Assembly (NCBI RefSeq): GCF_002741015.1
Contig: NZ_CP016617.1
Location: forward strand, 744,001 to 808,000
Origin: Microvirga ossetica
GTDB taxonomy: Bacteria; Pseudomonadota; Alphaproteobacteria; Rhizobiales; Beijerinckiaceae
Direction: 5' to 3'
Length of the DNA stretch: 64,000 nucleotides
Positions 52,739 through 60,924 of this stretch are shown in pieces. The notes below the pieces were generated by a model. It worked only from the letters and a program-made list of their open reading frames with translations, was not told the DNA's origin and made no database searches. Each line of letters begins with the position of its first letter. The first letter of the stretch is position 1. The position numbers were made by a program, and so were the translations under genes.

Positions 52739-52902
52739 CCAATCTTGTGGTCTGAACGAGCCCTCTGCCCGCATGACAAGCAATAAAGATCGAACATTCC
52801 GATAGCTCCGATCCGGCGAAGTTTGGTAGACCAAACTCAGCCGAGACTCCGATAGCCGCCTGGCTGCTGGGGAGAAATTGTGATCGCAGACGTGAGGAGC
52901 TG

Positions 52903-53931
52903 ATGATGTTACGTCAACTTGAAGCTGGTCTTTTCAGCCTTGTGGCTGTGAGTCTCCCGCTAGCTCTCTCCGCACAGGAAGCCTCGCAACGCATCAGCCC
53001 TAAGGTGATGGTCATCACTATGTTTGCTGGTGAGGCCAAGCCCTGGCTCGACCATGAGCGCTTCACGCAGAAAGTGGCGGTTCCGGGTCTGTCCAAGGCC
53101 TTCCCCGAGGTCTCGTGCACCGACGCTGGTCTGTGCCTGATGACCACCAGCATGGGCTATGCCAACGCGGCCAGCTCCGTCTCGGCTTTGGTCTACAGCG
53201 GCCACTTTGACCTCTCGCAAACTTACTTCCTTATTGCCGGTATTGCCGGTGTTGATCCTGCTGACGGAACGCTGGGTTCAGCCCACTGGGCGCGCTTTGC
53301 GGTCGATGGCGGTCTGCAGAATGCAATCGATGCCCGCGAGATCCCGAGCGAGTGGAGCACCGGCTATGTTGCCATTGGCGCGAGCCGGCCGGGCGAGAAG
53401 GTCGAGCTCAAGTACGGAAGCGAAGTTTACCGGCTCAACGAAGATCTCCTGCAGAGGGCTTACAGCCTGACCAAAGACGTGGAACTGGCCGATGGCGATG
53501 CCGCCAAAGCCTATCGGACGCGGTATGCCGCCGCTCCGGCAAATACGCCTCCGCGGGTGAGCATCTGCGACACAATCTCCATGGATACATGGTGGCACGG
53601 TTCGAAGCTCGGCGCCGCGATGGAGGCGTGGGCGAAGCTGATCACAAACGGTGAGGCCAACTACTGCACCACGCAACAGGAGGATAACGCGACCCTCACG
53701 GCGCTTCGGCGTGGTGCGGAGGCCAACCTCCTCAACTTCGACAGGGTCGCCCTCCTTCGAACCGCTTCGAACTTCGATCGGGAAGGATCAGGTCAGTCTC
53801 CGGTGGAGTCCCTGACGGCCAAGTCGGGCGGTTATATTCCCTCGGTCACAAACGCCCACCGGGTTGGCACCAAGTTTGCTCACACGATTGTGGCGGATTG
53901 GCAGAATTGGAGCGTTGGGGTTCCCAAGTGA
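52903..53931 (+). CDS. Purine nucleoside permease (NUP family)
   Basis: This 342-residue protein has an N-terminal signal peptide (GLFSLVAVSLPLALSAQEAS). It reads RISPKVMVITMFAGEAKPWL, SMGYANAASSVSALVYSGHF and YFLIAGIAGVDPADGTLGSA, then LITNGEANYCTTQQEDNATL. This matches purine nucleoside permeases of the NUP family (PF06516), periplasmic proteins related to phosphorylases. It is followed by a nucleoside hydrolase, so the pair probably serves nucleoside uptake and salvage. The start is ATG 52903 or 52906. Confidence 0.9.
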   Translation: MMLRQLEAGLFSLVAVSLPLALSAQEASQRISPKVMVITMFAGEAKPWLDHERFTQKVAVPGLSKAFPEVSCTDAGLCLMTTSMGYANAASSVSALVYSGHFDLSQTYFLIAGIAGVDPADGTLGSAHWARFAVDGGLQNAIDAREIPSEWSTGYVAIGASRPGEKVELKYGSEVYRLNEDLLQRAYSLTKDVELADGDAAKAYRTRYAAAPANTPPRVSICDTISMDTWWHGSKLGAAMEAWAKLITNGEANYCTTQQEDNATLTALRRGAEANLLNFDRVALLRTASNFDREGSGQSPVESLTAKSGGYIPSVTNAHRVGTKFAHTIVADWQNWSVGVPK

Positions 53932-54061
53932 GCCTGACAGCATAGCCCTTCCAGCTCCTCAGCGGTCCGGGTGGGTTCACGCCTGCAGGAAACCCTGCAC
54001 GTCAGTGTTATTGCAACATTTGCCGAAGGCCGAGGTCAGCGGCGCCCATGAGCGCAGATTG

Positions 54062-55000
54062 ATGAAGAAGCAGGTTATTATCGACACTGACCCCGGCCCG
54101 GATGATGGGGTCGCCATCCTGACAGCCTTGGGCTCTCCCCTGATCGAGGTTCTCGGGGTCTGTGCCGTCGCCGGCAACGTCCCCCTTCATCATACCGTCC
54201 GGAATGTCTGCAAGATCCTGGAGCTCGCAGAGCGTCAGGATGTCAGGGTATTCGGCGGGGCCAAGACTCCTCTGGCCCGTCCGCTGTTCACGGCTGAATA
54301 CGTGCACGGCAAGACCGGTTTTGATGGATACGATCTGCCGGAACCAACGATGCCGATCCAGTCACAGTATGCGGCGGACTTCATCGTTGAAGAGGTCATC
54401 AGCCGGCCACCAAAGTCAATAACGATCTGTGCTCTTGGTCCCTTGACGAACATAGCAATTGCCCTGGGACGGGATGACCGCATAGCTGAGCGGATCGAAC
54501 AGATCGTCTGGATGGGCGGTGCTTTGTCGGAAGGCGGCAATGTGACCCCTGCAGCCGAGTTCAACTGCTACGTGGATCCAGAGGCGGCTCGGCGAGTGTT
54601 GAGTTCGGGCGCTCAAGTCGTGATGATGCCACTGGATGTCACCCACAAGGCTCACGTAACGGCCGAACGGATCGAACGCTTTCGCACAATGGGGAATCAG
54701 GTCGGCCCGATCTTCGCGGAACTCCTCACCTACGCCAAGCAGTTTGACTGGCAGAAGTACGGAGTTGACCGCGCCCCGATGCACGATCCAACAACGGTTG
54801 CCTGGTTGCTAAAACCTGAGTTGTTCTCGGGTCTTCATGTTAATGTCGAGATCGAGACAGCTTCTCCTCTGACAACCGGGATGACTGTGATCGATTGGTG
54901 GGGTGTCACCAATCGGCAAAAGAACGCTTACGTAGTCCGTGATCTTGATACTGAAGGGTTTTACAATCTGATTTTCGAGACCTTCAGCCGTCTGCCCTGA
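54062..55000 (+). CDS. Inosine/uridine-preferring nucleoside hydrolase
   Basis: Start ATG 54062 gives 312 residues, the usual length. A much longer upstream frame is not protein-like. The Ca-binding DxDxGxDD motif is IIDTDPGPDDGVAILTALGS. Also present are NVCKILELAERQDVRVFGGA, ICALGPLTNIAIALGRDDRI and MHDPTTVAWLLKPELF with the late Asp. The enzyme cleaves N-ribosidic bonds to free bases and ribose in the cytoplasm. It lies 130 bp behind the permease gene. Confidence 0.93.
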   Translation: MKKQVIIDTDPGPDDGVAILTALGSPLIEVLGVCAVAGNVPLHHTVRNVCKILELAERQDVRVFGGAKTPLARPLFTAEYVHGKTGFDGYDLPEPTMPIQSQYAADFIVEEVISRPPKSITICALGPLTNIAIALGRDDRIAERIEQIVWMGGALSEGGNVTPAAEFNCYVDPEAARRVLSSGAQVVMMPLDVTHKAHVTAERIERFRTMGNQVGPIFAELLTYAKQFDWQKYGVDRAPMHDPTTVAWLLKPELFSGLHVNVEIETASPLTTGMTVIDWWGVTNRQKNAYVVRDLDTEGFYNLIFETFSRLP

Positions 55001-55044
55001 TGACCCAGGATCAGGACATTTTAACTTTGCGGCTACACACAGCA

Positions 55045-56542
55045 TCTCGGCGCAATCCAGAAATGGCACTTAGCGTGCAAAGTTGACATGACACCCTGGG
55101 TCTAAAACCGGTTGGGGAGGGCGCCCCGGCGGAGCTGGTCGGGGTTGCTCCGCCGGGGCGCCTACGGTGTCTTGAACATGTGACGCTCACCCTGCCCCCG
55201 CCGGCGCGGCGCCTTGGCCGAGCGCTGCTCGTCCCGCTCCTGCTGACGCTGCGCCACATAGGCCAGCACCTCACTCAGGCGCTTGTTCTCGACAATCGCC
55301 GCCTGGGTCACCCGCCGCAGCTTGTCATAGGTGCGGTATGGCAGGTCGACCCCGTTGTGCCGGATCGCCAGCCGTCCGTCCGGATAGTCGATCACCGTCA
55401 CACGCTGGCGGGCGAGAGGGCGCGTCAGCTCAGTGGGCTCGAGCAGGAACAGCACCTTGTCGTACTGGAGCGTCAGATTGCGGGTGATGGTGCGCTCCTC
55501 TTTCCAGGCGAAGATATCCTCCAGCACCATGTCCTGCGGCACCGGACGGTGCGCATCCGAGGGGCTGATGGGCTCCTTGGCGAAACGCCGGTTATGATCG
55601 GCCAGGAACCCCGGCAGGAAGGCGTTTGCTGCCTCGATCGTCGATATGCCGGCAAGCCGCATCTCCTTGACCAGGCGATCCTGCAGCGTGCCGAACGAGC
55701 GCTCGACGCGGCCCTTGGCAGCCGGTGTGTTGGCGCAGAGGATGTCGATGTTGAGCTCATGCAGGGCGCGTCCGAACTGGGTCATGCCGTCACCGCCGTC
55801 CGCCGCTGTGTTGCTGACCCGGAAGATGGCGTGCTTGTCGGAATAGAAGGCGATCGGGCGGCCATGGGCTGCGACGTATCGATGGGTCTCACGCAGATAA
55901 TCGAAGGTGGATTCCGAGGGCACGAAAGCCGCATGCATGAGCTGGCTGGTGGCATCATCGATATAAGCCAGAAGCGTGCATTGTGGGCCACGGTTCTCGA
56001 ACCACCAATGCTTGGAGCCGTCGATCTGGATCAGTTCGCCCCTGCGCTCCCGGCGATTGCGTGGCTGATGAACCGAAGGAAGGCGTCGGCGGCGATCCAG
56101 CCACAGACCGTCTTCGATCATCCATTTGCGGACCGTCTCTCGGGACACGGGACAACCATGGGTCTCCCGCAGCTTCTCAGTAGCCAGCGTCGGACCGAAG
56201 TCTGGATAGCGCTCCTTGATGATCGTCATGACCAAGTCGCGGACTGACGCGGGAAGCCGGTTGTTGCCGGGCTGGCCGCGCCGCTTCGACACGAGGCAGA
56301 CAGCTCCATGCTGCCGGAAGTCCTTCAACAGCCGGAAGACCTGTCGGCGTTTGAGACGGAGCAGGCCGCAAGCGTCCCGAACGGTCACCCGACGGGCTTC
56401 TAAATCCATCAGCACATCCAGCCGGGAAAACTCCTTGGCGCTCATCGACACCACCGTCATGCGGCACGTCCTCCTGCAACCCCGAAAAGCAGGAGAGTGC
56501 CATTTGAACTTTGCAGAGGGGTGTCATCTTTATATTGCGTCT
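55045..56542 (-). mobile_element. ISNCY-type element, copy 2, with 8-bp target duplication
   Basis: It begins TCTCGGCGCAATCC and ends TTGCGTCT, like copy 1 at 25510-27008. ACACAGCA is repeated exactly on both sides (55037-55044 and 56543-56550), indicating an undisturbed insertion. Both copies are in the same orientation. Confidence 0.85.
55162..56460 (-). CDS. ISNCY-family transposase, copy 2
   Basis: This 432-residue protein is nearly identical to that at 25628-26926, with the same core motifs (LIQIDGSKHWWFENR, IAFYSDKHAIFRVS, ANTPAAKGRVERSFGTLQDR). It is full length. A few conservative changes separate the two (for example KGRVERS here, KGRIERS there). It carries the strong AGGAGG ribosome-binding site like copy 1. 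Confidence 0.92.
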   Translation of the reverse strand: MTVVSMSAKEFSRLDVLMDLEARRVTVRDACGLLRLKRRQVFRLLKDFRQHGAVCLVSKRRGQPGNNRLPASVRDLVMTIIKERYPDFGPTLATEKLRETHGCPVSRETVRKWMIEDGLWLDRRRRLPSVHQPRNRRERRGELIQIDGSKHWWFENRGPQCTLLAYIDDATSQLMHAAFVPSESTFDYLRETHRYVAAHGRPIAFYSDKHAIFRVSNTAADGGDGMTQFGRALHELNIDILCANTPAAKGRVERSFGTLQDRLVKEMRLAGISTIEAANAFLPGFLADHNRRFAKEPISPSDAHRPVPQDMVLEDIFAWKEERTITRNLTLQYDKVLFLLEPTELTRPLARQRVTVIDYPDGRLAIRHNGVDLPYRTYDKLRRVTQAAIVENKRLSEVLAYVAQRQQERDEQRSAKAPRRRGQGERHMFKTP

Positions 56543-56768
56543 ACACAGCAGATGCGTTGAACAAACATTATGGAACTAGCTGTAGAATCTCTCGAACACT
56601 GTCCCGTCTGGCAGGATCAGAATGGCATGCAATCCCCAAACTGAAGCGGCACTTTGCGCGACGTCGACGGACCAGTCTTGAGGTAATGATCTGTTAGGTC
56701 TTTCGTCGTCATGGTCGCTCCGTCTTGCCCGTGCTGGTTTCAGCTGGGCGTAACAACGGAGCCTTACC

Positions 56769-57077
56769 ATGTCGATGTCTAACGCCGTTCAGACAGAGCA
56801 GGATCACGCTGGGACAAAGGCAGCGAGGAAGCCGAACCCGGCTCTGATGAAGCCATTGCAGCCCTCGACTGAGCTGGCGGGTGTGGTCGGGTCGTCCCCG
56901 TTGCCGCGCACTGAGGTGGTGAGCAAGGTGTGGGAGTACATCAAGGCCAAGAACCTCCAGAATCCTGAGAACAAGCGCGAGATCCTGGCCGACGACAAGC
57001 TGCAGGCCATCTTCGGGGGCAAGAGCAGGGTCAGCATGTTCGAGATGAACAAGCACCTCGCCCAGCATCTCTCCTGA
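56769..57077 (+). CDS. SWIB/MDM2-domain protein
   Basis: This 102-residue protein has LAGVVGSSPLPRTEVVSKVW, EYIKAKNLQNPENKREILAD and KLQAIFGGKSRVSMFEMNKH. This is a complete SWIB domain with the conserved Trp and PLPRTE. SWIB domains occur in eukaryotic chromatin remodellers and in a few bacteria (Chlamydia and some alphaproteobacteria), where they may affect DNA packing. It converges on an HU gene with a histone-like tail, and the two may act together (inference). Confidence 0.92.
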   Translation: MSMSNAVQTEQDHAGTKAARKPNPALMKPLQPSTELAGVVGSSPLPRTEVVSKVWEYIKAKNLQNPENKREILADDKLQAIFGGKSRVSMFEMNKHLAQHLS

Positions 57078-57095
57078 GACCAGCCCACGTGACGA

Positions 57096-57133
57096 CACGC
57101 CCGCCCCGCCGAGTTCCTGGCGAGGTGGGCGTG
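57096..57133. terminator. Bidirectional hairpin between convergent genes
   Basis: CACGCCCGCCCCGCC pairs with GGCGAGGTGGGCGTG (13 of 15 positions Watson-Crick, loop of eight bases). It lies between the SWIB gene and the convergent HU gene and is a likely terminator for both. Confidence 0.65.
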
Positions 57134-57161
57134 TTCTCAGCGACCCAGCTACGGCTGCTGG

Positions 57162-57650
57162 TCAGACTGCTTCCTTGAGTTCCTTGGCGGGCCGGAAGGC
57201 GATCTTCTTGGACGCTTTGATCTTGATCGGCTCGCCGGTCTGTGGATTGCGGCCGGTGCGGGCGGCGCGCTTGCGCACCTGCAAGATGCCGAGGCCACTC
57301 AGGCGAATCTTCTCGCCCTTCTTCAGGCTCTGGGCGATCATCTCGATCACCTGCGTCAGCATCTCGTTGGCCTGGCGCTTGGGCAGTTCATGCGCCTCCG
57401 ACAGCTGCTCCGCAATGTGACGCAGGGTCAGGACCGGGCTGGCCGAAGTGCCGGCGGCCTTCTTCGCGACCTTCGGGGCTGCTTTGGCGGCCGCCTTTGG
57501 TGCCGCGGCCTTCGGCGACCTCCTGGCTGCTGCGCCGGCCGGTTCAGCCGCTTTGGCTGGTACCGCCTTCGATGCGGCCGCTTTGCGGGCCGGCGCCTTC
57601 TTGGCTGTGGTCTTGGTTGCAGTTTTCGCCACGGGTGAGACCTTCCTCAT
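57162..57650 (-). CDS. HU-family DNA-binding protein with histone-like Lys/Ala tail
   Basis: Residues 1-70 are Lys/Ala/Pro-rich (KTTAKKAPARKAAASKAVPA), like histone H1-type tails. The C-terminal 90 residues are an HU/IHF domain: VLTLRHIAEQLSEAHELPKR, NEMLTQVIEMIAQSLKKGEK, LSGLGILQVRKRAARTGRNP. HU compacts DNA. The frame opens at ATG 57650; GTG 57632 has AGGAAGG at a good distance and may be the start. Tailed HU proteins are known in some alphaproteobacteria. Confidence 0.9.
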   Translation of the reverse strand: MRKVSPVAKTATKTTAKKAPARKAAASKAVPAKAAEPAGAAARRSPKAAAPKAAAKAAPKVAKKAAGTSASPVLTLRHIAEQLSEAHELPKRQANEMLTQVIEMIAQSLKKGEKIRLSGLGILQVRKRAARTGRNPQTGEPIKIKASKKIAFRPAKELKEAV

Positions 57651-57805
57651 AAGTTATAAAACTTGCGGCCGGTTGATGGGCAAAGCGCTTGCCGCCCAAG
57701 ATTGAAATCACCAGCGGGCCACGTGCTCAATATCCGTGCCGGCAGGAGTTCACAGGATCTTGTCAGCGCAAGATAAATTACTGCTTGGTGCCAAGGCTTG
57801 GCGCT

Positions 57806-58006
57806 TCATGGGCATACGATGAAACTCCCCTCCCCTCTGAAGTCATTCCAGACCTGAGGGTCCTTGCAGACCATCCTTCCGTTCTTCTGGACGGTGTATC
57901 CCTTCAAGATGCCGTTGGTGTCGGCCCTGGCATCAATCTGAGCAAACGCGGTGCTCGCTCCTGCCATGACGCATCCGCACAGAACACCCATCAGAAATCT
58001 GCTCAT
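57806..58006 (-). CDS. Small secreted protein, 66 residues
   Basis: It starts at ATG 58006 with a signal peptide (MSRFLMGVLCGCVMAGASTA, cleavage near FAQ). The mature part is about 44 residues with two Cys (MVCKDPQVWNDF and FIVCP), which may form a disulfide. No family is recognised. It is likely periplasmic. Confidence 0.6.
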   Translation of the reverse strand: MSRFLMGVLCGCVMAGASTAFAQIDARADTNGILKGYTVQKNGRMVCKDPQVWNDFRGEGSFIVCP

Positions 58007-58053
58007 TCGCGTCGCCTTTCTGAAGCTTGATCATCTTCTCTGAAGCTTAATCA

Positions 58054-59077
58054 TCAAGAGCGCCGGCTCGCACCAGCAGGTTCCGGTGCCGGGCGATCCA
58101 CGACGACCTCACGCGAATCCTTGTCTTCGCGCAGGCCAAGGAAGCTCGGATGGCGCAGGATGTTGTCTCGCGTCCACTCCGTGAATTCGACTTGGGCCAG
58201 GTAGCGCGGCTTGACCCAGTGCACCCTCGCTCGCATGTAGGTCCCCTTCGGCAGCACAGCTGTCGGCTTCTCTTGCTCGATCCGCTCCAGCCTGGCCTGA
58301 AACGCTTCAAGGAATTCACGGGAGTATTCCCGTCCCGACTTTGCCAGCGTATTTCAGCTCACCGGAGGGTGTGTAATAGCCAACCAGGAGAGCTCCGAAT
58401 CCAACACGCGATCGCTGCGGCTCGGTGTAGCCGATGATGACGAACTCCTCGGTGTTGAGGCATTTCACCTTGAGCCAGTCAGGATTCCGGGTCCCGGAAT
58501 ACAGGGAACTGCGTCGCTTCGAGACAATGCCTTCGAGCTTCAGAGTGCAGGCCTGGGTGAAGAACGCCTTTCCGCCACCAACCCGGTGCTCACTTACGCG
58601 CACGCTGGCCGGAGCGTTGGCCAATGCCCCGGCAAGCAGCTGCTTTCGTTTCTCTAGCGCTGATCCGCGGAGATCAACACCATCAAGGAACAGAAGATCG
58701 AAGGCGTAGTAGACCAAGTCCCCAGTGTCTTCGTTCGAGAGGGCCTCCTGGAGGGCTGCGAACGAGCTGATGCCGTCCTGTTTGAGCCGGACGATCTCGC
58801 CATCGAAGACGGTTCCAGGTCGGCCGAAGGATGCAAACGCCTCAGCTAGCTCGGGAAAGCGTGCCGTCCAATCCTGGTCGTTGCGGGTCACCAGCCGGGC
58901 TCGCCCATCCTCGATTCGGGCCAGCATGCGGTAGCCGTCGAACTTGATCTCGTGCAGCCAGTCATCCCCTTCGGGTGCCTGCTTCTCGAGCACTGCAAGT
59001 TCAACAGGGATACGCTTGGGCAATGTGGGTTGGCGGATTCCAGACGTCCGGCTGAGCTTGGATTGTGACTTGGCCAT
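58054..59077 (-). pseudogene. ATP-dependent DNA ligase (LigD-type), frameshifted
   Basis: From ATG 59077 the adenylation domain is complete: catalytic Lys in DDWLHEIKFDGYRMLARIED, FDGEIVRLKQDGISSFAALQ, VYYAFDLLFLDGVDLRGSAL, EGIVSKRRSSLYSGTRNPDW and LKVKC. The frame ends early at 58316 (KVGTGILP). Another frame (to 58054) continues correctly with REFLEAFQARLERIEQEKPT and VHWVKPRYLAQVEFTEWTRD, the OB-fold domain. One extra base in ACGGGAATACTCC explains this. The ligase would join DNA ends in non-homologous end joining. No Ku or polymerase domain is present. Confidence 0.85.
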
Positions 59078-59134
59078 AGTCGGGAAGAAACAGCCACCGT
59101 GAGCCCCGGTTCCCAGCGGTTCGCAACAGGCCGC

Positions 59135-60273
59135 TCACAGCCCCAAGGACAGCTGCGGGCTGTCAGGCTCGTCGGTGTTCAGAGCCGACAGGGACACGCC
59201 TAAGAGGCGGACGCTCTTGTCCAGAGGGAACAACATATTCAGGAGGTCGACACCGCCCTGCTCGAGCCCTGCTCTGCTCTCGACATAGCCGGGCAGCGTA
59301 CGGCTGCGGGTGATCTGCTGGAAATCGGAAAACTTCACCTTGAGCGTCACCGTCCGGCCTCGCACACCGGTCTGCTCGCAATGCCCCCAGACCTTGTCGA
59401 TGATCGGCTGGAGCTCGGCTTTCATTTCCTCGAAGCTCTCCAGATCCTCTTCAAAGGTGTTCTCGGCACCCACCGACTTGCGGATGCGATCCGGCTGGAC
59501 CGGGCGATGGTCGACGGCGCGGGCGATCCAATAGTAGTGGGTACCCGCCTTGCCGAAGCGTTCCTGCAGGAAGCTCAGCGACTGGGCCTTCAGATCGAAG
59601 CCGGTGAAGATGCCGATCTCGTTCATCTTCCCCGCTGTGGCCGGGCCGATGCCATGGAATTTGCCCACCGGCAGGCTCTCGACGAAAGCTGGTCCCATCT
59701 CGGGCGTGATGACGAACTGGCCGTTCGGCTTATTCTGGTCCGACGCCATTTTGGCCAGGAACTTGTTGTAGCTGATTCCGGCCGAGGCCGTCAGATGGGT
59801 CTCCTCCCGAATTTTGGCTCTTATCTCCCGGGCCACTTGGGTGGCATAAGCGATGCCCTTCAGGTTCTCGGTCACGTCGAGATACGCCTCGTCTAGCGAC
59901 AAAGGCTCGACCAGAGGCGTGTACTCGTAAAGATCTCCCGGATCTGGCGCGAGACCTCACGGTAGACGTCAAACCGCGGCTTCACGAAGATCAGTTCCGG
60001 GCACTTCCGCCGGGCCGTGACCGACGGCATGGCTGAATGCACCCCGAAGCGTCGGGCCTCGTAGCTGGCAGCCGCCACAACGCCGCGCTCGCGGGAGCCG
60101 CCAACCGCAACCGGCTTGCCCCGTAGATCCGGATTGTCCCGCTGCTCGACAGATGCATAGAAGGCATCGAGATCCACATGCACGATCCGACGTTGCAGCT
60201 CCGGCCCGCCGGGCTGCTCCCTGGAGCCTGACGTCGGGACGGCGCTGGAGCGATCGTGATTGGTACTTGTCAT
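59135..60273 (-). pseudogene. dinB: DNA polymerase IV (DinB), frameshifted
   Basis: The N-terminal frame (60273 to 59893) has [20 protein letters not shown] and [20 protein letters not shown]. It then runs into a stop after [12 protein letters not shown]. The C-terminal frame (59902 to 59135) continues with [20 protein letters not shown], carrying the catalytic Asp-Glu, then GISYNKFLAKMASDQNKPNG. A single missing base at ATCTTTACG (expected ATC TTx TAC GAG) joins them. Without it, translesion synthesis would be lost. A sequencing error is possible. Confidence 0.88.
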
Positions 60274-60426
60274 CGCCTAGGATTGCGGAATGGGGCTACC
60301 CCCTCCACTACCATTTAACCTGGATCCTGCATCGGGCTGACCGCGGCCGATCTGGCAATTGGGTTGTCTCTCTTTTAGAAACCTGCTCATGAGCCATTTC
60401 CTTCACCTCTTGCCTCGCAGTGCACT

Positions 60427-60924
60427 ATGACCAAACATGTGGTTATCGACGTCGAAACAGCGCAATCATACGACCACATCATTGAGATTGCGGCTGTTGA
60501 GGTGCTTGGCAACACCATATCATCTCGCTCGCTGGTGCGCCGGATCAAGCCGCGCTCGCCCATGAGCCGGTTCTGTTACGCCGTCCATGGCATTTCGCTC
60601 GAAGACCTGGAGAACGAGCCGTACTTTGAGGAGGTGATCCCGGAACTCATTGAGTTCGTGGGGGATGCCACGATCGTGGCTCACAACTATGTCTACGAGT
60701 ACAACACGCTGAAACGAGAGTTCGAGCGCGCCGTCTATCCGGTTTATCCACGGGACCGCTTTTCCTGCACCATGGCCATGGCGAAGCGATCCGGCCTCCC
60801 CGGTAAGCTCCGGCACGCGTGCTCAGGGGCCAGCATCAGCATTACCCATCTTCGCGACGAGCACGACGCGTTGAACGATGCCCTTCTGGCAGCCCACCTG
60901 TTTCTCAAGCTCAATCGAAACTGA
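60427..60924 (+). CDS. DnaQ-like 3'-5' exonuclease
   Basis: The 165-residue protein has an RNase_T/DnaQ exonuclease fold: Asp and Glu in HVVIDVETAQSYDHIIEIAA, then DATIVAHNYVYEYNTLKREF (the second Asp position occupied by Glu or Tyr here), and the His-x4-Asp motif in DEHDALNDALLAAHLFLKLN. Such enzymes digest DNA or RNA 3'-5'. The stop overlaps the helicase start by one base (TGATG), so the two are translationally coupled. Confidence 0.85.
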   Translation: MTKHVVIDVETAQSYDHIIEIAAVEVLGNTISSRSLVRRIKPRSPMSRFCYAVHGISLEDLENEPYFEEVIPELIEFVGDATIVAHNYVYEYNTLKREFERAVYPVYPRDRFSCTMAMAKRSGLPGKLRHACSGASISITHLRDEHDALNDALLAAHLFLKLNRN

